DNA from: Tissierellales bacterium
GTDB lineage: Bacteria > Bacillota > Clostridia > Tissierellales > Sedimentibacteraceae
DNA length: 64,000 nt
NCBI GenBank assembly: GCA_018433765.1
Contig: JAHDQO010000005.1
Coordinates: forward strand, 1-64,000
Direction of reading: 5' to 3'
Part shown: positions 1 through 8,373 of the stretch, one piece after another
How the letters are laid out: every line of letters starts with the position of its first letter
How positions within the stretch are numbered: position 1 is the first letter of the stretch
Made by a program: the position numbers and the translations under genes
The notes under the pieces: generated by a model
Told to the model about the DNA's origin: nothing
The model's database searches: none
What the model saw: the letters and a program-made list of their open reading frames with translations, nothing else

Positions 1-1
1 A

Positions 2-145
2 GAAGATGCAGTAAAAACACTTTGGAAAAACAATATATATGCAGAAAGTGGAATGGGATGCACAGGACCAATAGTGTTAGTAAACGAAGCAAAACTTAAA
101 GATGCAAGAAAAATATTAGCTGAAGCTGAATTTGTTGCTAATTAA
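2..145 (+). CDS. C-terminal end of a protein resembling glycine/betaine reductase component C alpha subunit (partial)
   Basis: Only the last 47 codons lie in the window; the 5' part is beyond the left edge. The readable end contains ESGMGCTGPIVLVNE followed by a Lys/Ala-rich helix and stops at TAA 143-145. From memory this resembles the C-terminus of the component C alpha subunit (GrdD, a PlsX-like protein) of Stickland glycine/sarcosine/betaine reductases, which makes acetyl phosphate from a carboxymethyl-thioester intermediate. That would fit an amino-acid-fermenting clostridium. The fragment is too short for certainty; the full upstream gene would settle it. A rho-independent terminator follows directly, so this is the last gene of its operon. 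Confidence 0.5.
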   Translation, partial: EDAVKTLWKNNIYAESGMGCTGPIVLVNEAKLKDARKILAEAEFVAN

Positions 146-157
146 AAAACTAATTAA

Positions 158-182
158 AAAAGGGCTTTAAAGTCCTTTTTTA
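158..182 (+). terminator. Rho-independent terminator after the left-edge gene
   Basis: Stem AAAAAAGGGCTT / AAGTCCTTTTTT with a two-base loop and a T-run, 13 bases after the stop codon at 145. Confidence 0.8.
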
Positions 183-258
183 CATACAAATAAAGTAAAC
201 TCTATCTATTTATCCTAGATTTTAGTTTTGCGTATAAATTATTATATAATTAATCACG

Positions 259-272
259 TTACATTAATGTAA
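259..272. promoter_or_regulatory. Perfect 14-bp palindrome in the CGGC gene promoter region
   Basis: TTACATTAATGTAA equals its own reverse complement. A TATAAT-like -10 lies at 290-295, so the palindrome covers the -35 area of the promoter for the 347 gene. This placement suits a dimeric regulator. Which one is unknown. Confidence 0.4.
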
Positions 273-346
273 AAAATGTTTTTTTATGTTATAATTAAAC
301 AAAAATAGTAATTGATTTATATGAATAATTAAAAGAAGGTGTTTAT

Positions 347-790
347 ATGAAGAAGATAGGTATTATTATTTGTGGACGCTACCAAACTTGTGGCGGAGGA
401 AAATGTTTTCGAGCGTTAAGGGAGCATGAAGGAGGCTTTTCTATATATCCAAAAGATGAAGAATTAGTCATCGTTGGATATTCGCATTGTGGAGGCTGCC
501 CCGGAGGAAATATTGAATATGTTCCTGCTGAAATGATAAAGAATGGTGCTGAAGCTATTCATTTAGCTACCGGGATGATTGTTGGTTATCCACCATGTCC
601 AAGAATCAAGCAATTTAAAGAATTTATTGAAAGTTATTACAATGTACCAGTTGTGGTTGGAACACACCCAGTCCCTTTAAAGTATTATGATGCACATAAT
701 AAATTATCTTTTTGGGACAAGATGAAGATGGGTGAAATTGCAAATCATATGCTTGATGAAGATAAAGAAATTATGGAAGCATATAATTAA
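347..790 (+). CDS. CGGC domain-containing protein, putative metal-binding
   Basis: This 147-residue protein has the Cys-rich pattern of the CGGC family: an N-terminal CGRYQTCGGGKC (residues 9-20), then SHCGGCPGG near residues 46-54, and PPCPR near residue 83. The CGGC family is a predicted metal-binding group of unknown function, common in anaerobes. Length matches a single-domain member and there is no signal peptide, so it should be cytosolic. The ATG at 347 follows an AGAAGGTG ribosome site. It is a single-gene unit between a terminator at 158-182 and one at 816-882. A palindrome overlapping its promoter suggests it is regulated, perhaps by metal or redox state (inference). Confidence 0.85.
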   Translation: MKKIGIIICGRYQTCGGGKCFRALREHEGGFSIYPKDEELVIVGYSHCGGCPGGNIEYVPAEMIKNGAEAIHLATGMIVGYPPCPRIKQFKEFIESYYNVPVVVGTHPVPLKYYDAHNKLSFWDKMKMGEIANHMLDEDKEIMEAYN

Positions 791-815
791 TTCTTAAATA
801 ACAATATTAAATATA

Positions 816-882
816 AAACCTCAATTCATTTAGTATTGCATTATTAAGTAATTTATGGTATATCTAAATGAGTTGTGGTTTT
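816..882 (+). terminator. Long-stem terminator of the CGGC gene
   Basis: Arms 816-833 (AAACCTCAATTCATTTAG) and 864-882 pair almost completely (one G-T pair, one mismatch) around a roughly 30-base loop. The right arm runs into TTTTTT. The GTG at 875 lies inside the right arm, which argues against it as the start of the next gene. Confidence 0.7.
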
Positions 883-913
883 TTATTATGCTAAATTTTA
901 TAAGGAGAATGGA

Positions 914-1837
914 ATGACTACTATTAAAGAAAACTATAAAATATATTTAATGATGATTGTTGCTACAATATTTTGGGGTGGTGCTTTTGTAGCTGGAAAA
1001 TATAGTGCAGACTCTATTACACCTGCTATGCTTACATTTTTAAGATTTTTCTTTGCATCTATAATCATGATAATGCTAATGATGAAAAAAGAAAAAAGGG
1101 AAAACTGGGTTATCAAAAAGGAAAATTTACTGCCTTTGATTTTAGCAAGCCTTACTGGAATGGTAGGATATCATCTTCTTTTTTTTACATCATTAAAATA
1201 TACTACTGCTTCAAATGCATCGTTAATTGGAGCTACAAATCCAATAATATCAACTATACTTGCTTCTATATTTGTTGGTGAAAGATTAGAAAAAAGAAAA
1301 TTAGGATTTATATTATTAGCATTTTTTGGTGTCTTTATGATACTAATTGATTGGAATATAGATGCATTAAAAACCTTAGCATTTAATATTGGAGATATTT
1401 TTATGCTAATAGCAGTTTTATGTTTTGGTATATATATGATTATAATTAAAAAATATAAAACTACATGTTCTACACTTGTGTTTTCAACATATATGTTTGT
1501 TCTTTGCTGCTTGTTTATATTACCAATTATAATATATCAAGGATTTCAAAGTATAAGGACGATTACTTCTGAAGGATGGATATCTATAATATATATGTCT
1601 ATTTTTCCAACCGTTATTGGATATATGATACAGCAAAAATCAATAAAAGAAATAGGTGTTGTTAAAACTTCGTTATTTATTAATTTAGTTCCAGTATCAT
1701 CAATGATTTTAGCTGCTTTAATTATAAAAGAAAATATCACATTAACTCAATTACTTAGTGGAGCAATAATAATATTTGCCGTATATATGAATTCTAGAAT
1801 AAGCATAAAACAAACAAAAGATGAATTATCAAATTAA
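914..1837 (+). CDS. EamA/DMT-superfamily transporter (drug/metabolite exporter)
   Basis: A 307-residue membrane protein with about ten hydrophobic segments in two repeated EamA halves. The first half holds FWGGAFVAGKYS near the N-terminus and the typical ASNASLIGATNPIISTIL with FVGERL. The second half ends with the conserved block FINLVPVSSMILAALI, then a short polar tail. EamA proteins export amino acids or metabolites across the cytoplasmic membrane; the substrate cannot be inferred. The open frame could begin at GTG 875, but that codon sits in the previous gene's terminator. ATG 914 follows AAGGAG at 902-907 and is preferred. It appears monocistronic. Confidence 0.9.
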   Translation: MTTIKENYKIYLMMIVATIFWGGAFVAGKYSADSITPAMLTFLRFFFASIIMIMLMMKKEKRENWVIKKENLLPLILASLTGMVGYHLLFFTSLKYTTASNASLIGATNPIISTILASIFVGERLEKRKLGFILLAFFGVFMILIDWNIDALKTLAFNIGDIFMLIAVLCFGIYMIIIKKYKTTCSTLVFSTYMFVLCCLFILPIIIYQGFQSIRTITSEGWISIIYMSIFPTVIGYMIQQKSIKEIGVVKTSLFINLVPVSSMILAALIIKENITLTQLLSGAIIIFAVYMNSRISIKQTKDELSN

Positions 1838-2016
1838 TATATTATAAGAAGTTAAATACATGATTAAAACTCAGAATAATAATATATTGACTTTTGATAA
1901 CATTTATTTTATTAACTAATAACTAGTTCTCATATAAATTATTTGAAAGAGAAATAAGAATAATGTTTTTAATTAAGTAGAATAATTTAATATTATGTTT
2001 GAATAATAAAAAACTA

Positions 2017-2038
2017 GCCTCTTGTTAATACAAGAGGC
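2017..2038 (-). terminator. Terminator of the GH18-SLH gene
   Basis: GCCTCTTG / CAAGAGGC with a six-base loop. On the minus strand it is followed by TAGTTTTTTATT, so it terminates the gene ending at 2065. Confidence 0.85.
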
Positions 2039-2064
2039 TTAGATAGTTGATAAAGTTTACAGGC

Positions 2065-3648
2065 TTAGTCTGTTATCAGATCATTTATTCTTGATAATAA
2101 AGTTGCAATTTCATCTCGTGTTAAAAAATTATTGGGTTTAAAAGTATTATCAGTATAACCCTTAAATATTTTATTTTCGTAGCAAAACATAATATAATTT
2201 TCTGACCAGCTTCCTTTTTCTACGTCTTTAAATATAGACTTATATGAAGTTTCGTATCCATCTAATATTCTATAGAAAACTGCGGAAGCTTCTTCTCTTG
2301 AAATATAATTATTAGGATTAAAGTTATTATTATTTCCTATCATAATGCCATATGATTGTACAGTGTTGATATAATCATATGCCCAGAGTGTCTTGTCAAC
2401 GTCATTAAATGGACTTTTTTCAATTTTATTGATGTTTAAATTTAGTAATCTGCATAAAACAGCAGCCATTTGCGATCTTGTTAAATTTGCTTTTGGAGAA
2501 AATTCTGTGGTATTAATTCCTTCCATTAAGCCATTTACAGTAACATAGTTAATTTCATCGTGTGCCCATGAGTCAGCAGTATCTATGTAATAAGACCCAT
2601 TTAACCAATCATTATAATGTTTCCAAATTGATTCATCTTCTTGTCCTAAAGACCAACTTGCTGTACCTTTTAAATCATATTTTTCGACTAAAATAAGTTT
2701 ACTTTTAATTGAGCTTTCATTTTCATACCATAGAACATAGTTTCCTAAACCCAAAAGATTACCGTATACGTAGAAGTCAGGATCATTTTGGTTGATTTTA
2801 AAAGTTATGTAAGGTGATTTATATATACTATTATAATTATTTTGTATACTATATGTATTAGTTAAAGTATTTATCATACTTAAAGGAAATCCTGATCCAC
2901 CAATAGACTTATCTAAATTCCAATATCGTCCATAGAACGGTATTCCTAGTAGAACCTTATTGGATGGTACTTTTTTAGTAATATGTTTAATAGAATCTTC
3001 AACAAAATCTATACTTGCTACAGGACCGGGATCTGAACCCCAATAGCTTTCATCATATGTCATAAGAACAATGTAATCACAAATCTTGCCTAGCTCTTCA
3101 TAATCATAAGAACCCTGCCAGCCAAAATCAATTTCATATGGATTTGCAGCTACAGCAATAGATAATTCTTTATCTTTAGGCAGTTTATCACGAAGATATT
3201 TTACAAAAGTTAACAACTTATCTTTTTCATTTTTTGTTAGATTCTCTAAATCTATATTAATACCATCTAAATTAAGATCTATGACAGCTTGTACCATTTT
3301 ATCGCATATATTTTTGTAGTTATCTAATGCTTTAATTCCAATTTCTCTGTTCCAGTGATTACTTATAAAAGGAATTATTTTAACATCATTATCATGCATT
3401 AGCTTGACAGTATCTTTGTCAATTACATTTGTTAGTATTAGATCTCCATTTTCATCAATATTGAATAGATTTAAAGTTACCAAGTCTAAACTGTTATTTG
3501 TTGAATTAATTTTAGATTCATATTCTTCTTTTTCAGGAAAATATAAATATGACATATTTATTTTTTCAGTACCAGATGATATGTAGAACATATTAGTCAT
3601 CAGTGTGAAAAGTAATATAAAAAAAATGAATTTCTTAAATTTTAGCAT
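2065..3648 (-). CDS. Glycoside hydrolase family 18 protein with C-terminal S-layer homology domains
   Basis: The 527-residue protein begins with a hydrophobic export segment (about residues 5-25) without a lipobox. A GH18 catalytic barrel follows, with DGINIDLE near residue 130; the Glu is the expected acid/base. This variant, with the final aromatic replaced by Leu, is seen in the YaaH/SleL group that cuts spore cortex peptidoglycan. VLMTYDE near residue 190 and WSLGQEDES near residue 340 are typical barrel strands. From about residue 360 there are three SLH repeats ([48 protein letters not shown]), which anchor proteins to secondary wall polymer. YaaH-like enzymes usually carry LysM, so SLH anchoring is less usual. 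It is divergent from the ger operon and may act on cell wall or spore cortex. Confidence 0.88.
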   Translation of the reverse strand: MLKFKKFIFFILLFTLMTNMFYISSGTEKINMSYLYFPEKEEYESKINSTNNSLDLVTLNLFNIDENGDLILTNVIDKDTVKLMHDNDVKIIPFISNHWNREIGIKALDNYKNICDKMVQAVIDLNLDGINIDLENLTKNEKDKLLTFVKYLRDKLPKDKELSIAVAANPYEIDFGWQGSYDYEELGKICDYIVLMTYDESYWGSDPGPVASIDFVEDSIKHITKKVPSNKVLLGIPFYGRYWNLDKSIGGSGFPLSMINTLTNTYSIQNNYNSIYKSPYITFKINQNDPDFYVYGNLLGLGNYVLWYENESSIKSKLILVEKYDLKGTASWSLGQEDESIWKHYNDWLNGSYYIDTADSWAHDEINYVTVNGLMEGINTTEFSPKANLTRSQMAAVLCRLLNLNINKIEKSPFNDVDKTLWAYDYINTVQSYGIMIGNNNNFNPNNYISREEASAVFYRILDGYETSYKSIFKDVEKGSWSENYIMFCYENKIFKGYTDNTFKPNNFLTRDEIATLLSRINDLITD

Positions 3649-3831
3649 TATGTACCTTCCTTATTAATACCGTATGTTTAATTAAATAATATAATGCTGC
3701 TTTTAAAAATTCAATTCAACAAAAATGGAAAAGGTGGAATAATATCTATTAATTTGAATTGATTGAATAAAATATATCTGATATGTTAAAAATAACTTTA
3801 AAAGAAAAAAATGGTTATGAAAGGATTTAAC

Positions 3832-5433
3832 ATGAATTTTTTTTCTAGAAAATTAGCATATTACAAGTTAAATAAAGAAAATAGTAAAGTTAACGATGAA
3901 AATAAACCAAAAAGTTTATTGGAAAGAGATATTGAAACTAATATAACAAAATTTAAAATAAAATTTAATGAAATGCCTGATGTTACAGTTCGCCAATTTG
4001 AAATTGGTAATGAAAACAAAATTCAGTGTGCAATAATATTTTTACAAGGTATGGTTGATAAAAAAATAGTAAATGAAAGTATATTAAAACCACTTTTATA
4101 TGATAGTTTTTTAAAGCAAGAATCTCAAAAAATTATGCCTAAAAATATTAATTCAATTGATTGGTTTATCAAAAACATTATAAGTATTGATAATGTAAGC
4201 AAATCAAAGGATTTTGATAAAACTGTAATTAAATGTTTATCAGGATATACTATTATGTTAATAGATAGTTATGATGAAGCTATTTTATTAGATACAAAGG
4301 GATGGGAAGGGAGAAGTGTTGAAGAACCAAAAACAGAAAGTGTTGTAAGAGGACCAAGAGAGGGATTTACAGAATCAATTTATACAAATACTCAATTGCT
4401 TCGCCGTAAAATAAAAAATACAAATTTGAAATTAGAGAATATGACTTTAGGAGTACAGTCAAATACTGAAGTGAGTATAGCTTATATCAAAGGTATTGCT
4501 AATACTGATATAGTTGAAGAACTTCGTAAAAGACTAAATAGAATAAAGATAGATGCCATATTAGAATCAGAGTATGTTGAAGAATTTATAGAAGATGCAC
4601 CGTATTCTTTATTTCCTACTGTAGCTCATAGCGAAAAACCAGATGTAATTGCTGCAAAATTATTAGAAGGACGTATAGCAATATTTGTTGATGGAACACC
4701 CTTTGTAATGACAGTACCTATGTTTTTTATTGAAAATTTTCAAGTGTCGGAAGATTATTATTCAAGACCATATTATACAAGCTTTCTTAGAATTTTAAGA
4801 TTTATTTCATATTTGATAGCTTTGTTAGGACCTTGTATCTATGTTGCTTTAACTTCATTTCATCAAGAGTTAATACCAACACCACTTCTAATAACTATGT
4901 TAGGAGCAAGTGAAGGAACACCTTTTCCTACAATATTAGAAACATTAGGAATGATGATAACATTTGAGATTTTAAAAGAGGCTGGTGTGAGGTTACCGCG
5001 AGCTATTGGTCAAGCGATAAGTATTGTTGGAGCTTTAGTTATTGGTGAAGCGGCTGTATCAGCAGGATTTATAGCAGCTCAATTAGTTATTGTAGTAGCA
5101 ATAACAGCTATATGTTCATTTGTAATTCCAGAACAGGTAGATTCAATAACAGTCCTTAGATTAATACTAATTATTATAAGTGGCATTCTTGGGGGTTATG
5201 GAATAATAGTAAGTTTAATATGGATGTATATTTATCTATGCAGCTTAAGGTCTTTTGGAATGCCATATATGTCACCTATTGCTCCTTTTAATCTTAAAGA
5301 TATGAAAGATTTTTTTATACGTGTACCAATTTGGATGATGAATAATAGACCTAAATTAATGACTGAAAATCAAAAAAAACAAGGAGCCGATTTGAAACCT
5401 TCGTTGCCAGAAGATAAAAAAAATAAAGAGTGA
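3832..5433 (+). CDS. gerAA: Spore germination protein, GerA family (germinant receptor A subunit)
   Basis: A 533-residue A subunit of a GerA-type nutrient germinant receptor in the inner spore membrane. The N-terminal half (to about residue 280) is a soluble domain ending with EDAPYSLFPTVAHSEKPD. The C-terminal half has about five membrane segments including YLIALLGPCIYVAL and the conserved FHQELIPTPLL, followed by a charged cytoplasmic tail. Upstream in-frame ATGs at 3811 and 3817 exist, but ATG 3832 has GAAAGGA eight bases before it. The stop overlaps the start region of the C subunit gene, so the two are translationally coupled. In the family the A, B and C subunits together sense amino acids or other nutrients; which germinant is used here is unknown. 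Confidence 0.95.
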   Translation: MNFFSRKLAYYKLNKENSKVNDENKPKSLLERDIETNITKFKIKFNEMPDVTVRQFEIGNENKIQCAIIFLQGMVDKKIVNESILKPLLYDSFLKQESQKIMPKNINSIDWFIKNIISIDNVSKSKDFDKTVIKCLSGYTIMLIDSYDEAILLDTKGWEGRSVEEPKTESVVRGPREGFTESIYTNTQLLRRKIKNTNLKLENMTLGVQSNTEVSIAYIKGIANTDIVEELRKRLNRIKIDAILESEYVEEFIEDAPYSLFPTVAHSEKPDVIAAKLLEGRIAIFVDGTPFVMTVPMFFIENFQVSEDYYSRPYYTSFLRILRFISYLIALLGPCIYVALTSFHQELIPTPLLITMLGASEGTPFPTILETLGMMITFEILKEAGVRLPRAIGQAISIVGALVIGEAAVSAGFIAAQLVIVVAITAICSFVIPEQVDSITVLRLILIIISGILGGYGIIVSLIWMYIYLCSLRSFGMPYMSPIAPFNLKDMKDFFIRVPIWMMNNRPKLMTENQKKQGADLKPSLPEDKKNKE

Positions 5434-5441
5434 GAGAATTT

Positions 5442-6593
5442 ATGAGGAAAAAATGTATCTTAATTATGAATATAATTATTTTTTTAATTTGCTTATCAGG
5501 ATGTTGGAACAGAAGAGAATTAAATACATTAGCAGTATCTATAGGCATAGCAGTAGATTTAACAGAAGAAAGAGAACCATATAAGTTGACATCGCAAATA
5601 GTACTACCATCGAGAACAGAAAAAGAAAGTAATTCAACTAAAAAGCCATATTATAACCTAATGAGTGAAGGAAAAACACTTTTTGATGCTTTGAGAAATG
5701 CAACTCATGAGAGCGGCAGAAAAGTATATCTTCCTCATACTAAAGTGTTATTAATAGGTGAGGAAGCTGCTAAAAGAGGAATAGTTAAGTATTTAGATTT
5801 ATTTTCACGAGACCATGAAACAAGACCTAATTTAAAAATAATAGTAGTTAAAGGAAAAGCCAGTGAAGTGTTAGAAATAGAAAGCAAAATAGAGAAAGTA
5901 CCTGCATTTTCATTAGATAAGCTTACAGAAATGCAAAAAGCTACGTCTCAATCAACAGTTGTTAATTTACTAGAGTTTAATAACAATTTAATTAGTAAAA
6001 CAACTGAACCGACGTGTGGGGTCATAGAAGTTAATAAAAAAAATGGTAATAAAGTAGTTGAAATGTATGGAACAGCTGTTTTTAAAGGTGAAAAACTAGT
6101 TGATTATTTAGATGATGTAGAAACAAGAGGTTTTTTGTGGATAAAGAGCGATGTTAAAAGTGGGATAATAGTTATACCAAGTACAGAAGAAAATGAAAAA
6201 ATATCTGTTGAGATAATTAAAGAAAAAACAAAAATTAAAACTGAAATTAAAGAAAACAATATTGAATTTACTATCAGAATAGAAGGGGACTATAATGTAG
6301 GAGAATTTGTATCTGATAAAAAAATAAATAATTCTGAAACACTTGAGTTAATTAGAGAAGGTGTAGAAAAAGTAATAATATTAGAAATAAAAAGTGCATT
6401 AAATAAAGCGAAAGATTTAAATACTGATATATTTGGGTTTGGAGAAAAAGTACATAAAAAATATCCTAAAGAATGGTCTAGCATTGAAGAACAGTGGAAT
6501 ATGCTATTCCAAGATATTAAAGTAAAATATGAATTTCAAACAAATATTCATGGTGCAGGTACTGTTTCTAATACAGCTATACCAAGAAATTAA
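5442..6593 (+). CDS. gerAC: Ger(x)C family spore germination lipoprotein (C subunit)
   Basis: A 383-residue lipoprotein: hydrophobic signal followed by LICLSGC, with the lipidated Cys at residue 21, then the family hallmark CWNRRELN. The rest matches the three-domain GerAC fold, including the C-terminal HKKYPKEW segment. It is anchored on the outer face of the spore inner membrane and forms the receptor complex with GerAA and GerAB. A GTG at 5430 overlaps the gerAA stop, but ATG 5442 has GAGAG just upstream and gives a standard-length signal peptide. Gene order A-C-B is common in clostridia. No anomaly is seen. Confidence 0.93.
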   Translation: MRKKCILIMNIIIFLICLSGCWNRRELNTLAVSIGIAVDLTEEREPYKLTSQIVLPSRTEKESNSTKKPYYNLMSEGKTLFDALRNATHESGRKVYLPHTKVLLIGEEAAKRGIVKYLDLFSRDHETRPNLKIIVVKGKASEVLEIESKIEKVPAFSLDKLTEMQKATSQSTVVNLLEFNNNLISKTTEPTCGVIEVNKKNGNKVVEMYGTAVFKGEKLVDYLDDVETRGFLWIKSDVKSGIIVIPSTEENEKISVEIIKEKTKIKTEIKENNIEFTIRIEGDYNVGEFVSDKKINNSETLELIREGVEKVIILEIKSALNKAKDLNTDIFGFGEKVHKKYPKEWSSIEEQWNMLFQDIKVKYEFQTNIHGAGTVSNTAIPRN

Positions 6594-6665
6594 ATTCAAA
6601 ATAAATAATTAATTATCAACTATAAATTATCAACTATTAATTTTAAAAAAGGGGTGAGAGTTAAT

Positions 6666-7766
6666 ATGAAGCTTGAAAAAGGTAAAATTTCTAGTAGTCA
6701 GTTAATGTATTTGATGACTGGGTTTATTTTAGGATCTACATTATTGTTATCATTTGTTGCACCAATAACTAAACAAAATACTTGGATTGCTATTTTATTT
6801 GGCGGAGCAGCTGGTTTAATATTAGTGTATATTACTTCTACTTTAGCAATGAAATTTCCAGAAAAAAATCTAGTTCTAATATTAGAAACAGTTTATGGCA
6901 GATATGTTGGAAAAATAATATCTGTTTTGTATATATTATTTTTTTGGATGTTGATAACTTTCAATGTAAAAGGTATCAGTGACTTTTTTGTTACTTTAAT
7001 TATGCCTGAAACTCCTGATATTGTTTTTATTATAATTATAGTTTTACTTTGCGGTTATGCAGTTTCAAAAGGTCTTGAAGTAATTGCAAGAACATCATTA
7101 TTGTTAGTTAGTATATTTATTATAGAGGTTATTTTAATTTTTATATTGCTATATAAAAATTTAGATTTTACAAATTTGCTACCTATTTTTGATATATCAT
7201 TATCTAAGTTAGTTCAAGGTGTTCATACGATTACAGCTATACCCTTTGGTGAAACTGTTGTTTTTTTATTTATTACTGGATATGTATCAAAAATAGAAAA
7301 AGCTAGAAAAGCATCGTTGAGTGCTGTTGTTATAGGTATAGTTATTTTTATTATTATATCTATACGTAATGTTGGTGTTTTAGGCAATTCTTGCTGCACA
7401 ATAAGATATCCAAGTTATCAAGCTGCTCGATTAATAGAAGTTGGTAATATTTTAGAACGAATGGAATTATTATTAGCAATTTCACATATAGCGATAATTT
7501 TTTTTAAAATTACTATATATTATTATGCTACTACAATTGGCGTAGCACAAGTTTTAAATTTAAGATCAAATTTACCTCTAGTGTATCCAATTGGTATTAT
7601 TTCAGTTATAATTTCATCAATAATATTTGTATTTCATTTGGATTCGGTTGAAATTGGTACTAATACTTTTCCTATATTTAGTTTACCCTTTGTTTTTTTT
7701 ATTCCACTAGTAACTTTAATAATTGTAAATATTAAAGAAAAAAATAAAAAGAAAGGTAATATATAA
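6666..7766 (+). CDS. gerAB: Spore germination permease-like protein, GerAB family (B subunit)
   Basis: A 366-residue membrane protein with about ten hydrophobic segments, of the endospore germination permease family related to amino-acid permeases. Recognisable pieces are the N-terminal KGKISSSQLMYLMTGFILG and PFGETVVFLFITGYV in the middle. In characterised receptors this subunit binds the germinant within the inner spore membrane. GTG 6654 is in frame, but the GGGGTGAG ribosome site at 6651-6658 serves ATG 6666. The 72-base gap from gerAC carries TATCAACTAT-type repeat sequence. The next small gene starts directly at the stop codon. Confidence 0.93.
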   Translation: MKLEKGKISSSQLMYLMTGFILGSTLLLSFVAPITKQNTWIAILFGGAAGLILVYITSTLAMKFPEKNLVLILETVYGRYVGKIISVLYILFFWMLITFNVKGISDFFVTLIMPETPDIVFIIIIVLLCGYAVSKGLEVIARTSLLLVSIFIIEVILIFILLYKNLDFTNLLPIFDISLSKLVQGVHTITAIPFGETVVFLFITGYVSKIEKARKASLSAVVIGIVIFIIISIRNVGVLGNSCCTIRYPSYQAARLIEVGNILERMELLLAISHIAIIFFKITIYYYATTIGVAQVLNLRSNLPLVYPIGIISVIISSIIFVFHLDSVEIGTNTFPIFSLPFVFFIPLVTLIIVNIKEKNKKKGNI

Positions 7767-7994
7767 ATGTATTATTTATTAGTAATTATAGTATTTATAG
7801 CTATTGTGTTAATTGAAATACCTGATCTAATAAAAAAGAATTATGTAAGAGAATTATGGACATTTACTATTTTAATGGTTTTTGCTTTTGTTATAAGTAT
7901 AATGTACATAATGGAAGTAAAATTACCTGATCCAACAAATTTGATTACATATATTGTTCATAATTTATTTAAATTAAATTATAATAATTTATAG
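7767..7994 (+). CDS. Small two-helix membrane protein at the end of the ger operon
   Basis: Seventy-five residues with two hydrophobic segments (about residues 2-19 and 30-50) and a short amphipathic tail. ATG 7767 touches the gerAB stop and has AAAGGT nine bases upstream, so it is almost certainly translated with the operon. I do not recognise the family. Small membrane proteins accompany some germinant receptors (the GerD/D-subunit type in bacilli), so an accessory role in the receptor is a reasonable inference, not shown. Confidence 0.75.
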   Translation: MYYLLVIIVFIAIVLIEIPDLIKKNYVRELWTFTILMVFAFVISIMYIMEVKLPDPTNLITYIVHNLFKLNYNNL

Positions 7995-8008
7995 TTAGGT
8001 AAAGAAGT

Positions 8009-8104
8009 TTACCATGTAAATATATCTTTTAAAGCAATATTTAATCCTTCAAAAACATCAGATTCAACAATCATATCTTTCATATATACTTTGTAATTAT
8101 TCAT
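8009..8104 (-). CDS. Possible 31-residue small protein
   Basis: A short frame on the minus strand, beginning MNNYKVYMKDMIVESD and ending in ALKDIFTW, preceded by GAAAGAGAT. It reads like a genuine soluble peptide, being balanced in charge and not low-complexity, but no family is recognised and it could equally be the remnant of a longer gene. It is convergent with the ger operon and lies next to a dispersed repeat. Confidence 0.3.
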   Translation of the reverse strand: MNNYKVYMKDMIVESDVFEGLNIALKDIFTW

Positions 8105-8116
8105 ATCTCTTTCTTT

Positions 8117-8175
8117 AAAAGTTTTTATTTATAAAAACTATCCTTGTTACTTGTTACTAATTACTCGTTTCTTGT
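8117..8175. repeat. Dispersed intergenic repeat, hairpin module plus TTACTCG module
   Basis: A hairpin AGTTTTTATTTATAAAAACT is followed by TTGTTACTTGTTACTAATTACTCG. The reverse complement matches the block at about 19513-19573, where the ACGAGAAACG-type strand precedes the same hairpin. It belongs to the mosaic repeat family described in the findings. Confidence 0.6.
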
Positions 8176-8186
8176 TTTATGTTATT

Positions 8187-8237
8187 TTAGCTATATTATA
8201 TAATAAAATTAGGTAATATTTCAAATAATATAGCTAA
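8187..8237. repeat. 13-bp inverted repeat, possible bidirectional terminator
   Basis: Arms TTAGCTATATTAT (8187-8199) and ATAATATAGCTAA (8225-8237) are perfectly complementary with a 25-base loop. Only a weak T-run follows on either strand. It separates the ger operon from the amidohydrolase gene. Confidence 0.5.
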
Positions 8238-8373
8238 CTTTTAATATTAAATAAGAAAAGAGATAAAAAATATAATTGGAAATAAGTATACAAATGAGGT
8301 AAAATATAAAAAGTAAGACACTAAAAGAAAAAGACTTAAATTACAATATAATATGGTTACTAAGGAGGAAAAA

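Larger units (their letters stand above)
7995..8373. other. Intergenic region between the ger operon and amidohydrolase 1
   Basis: Contains a GGTAAA/TTTACC hairpin at 7998-8014, a possible 31-codon minus-strand reading frame, a repeat hairpin with TTACTCG-type sequence (8117-8175), a long inverted repeat (8187-8237) and the ribosome site of the next gene (TAAGGAGGAA, 8361-8370). Confidence 0.6.

Noticed and set aside
875-913. GTG 875 as the start of the EamA transporter
   Set aside because: The codon lies in the right arm of the preceding gene's terminator; ATG 914 has a proper ribosome site.
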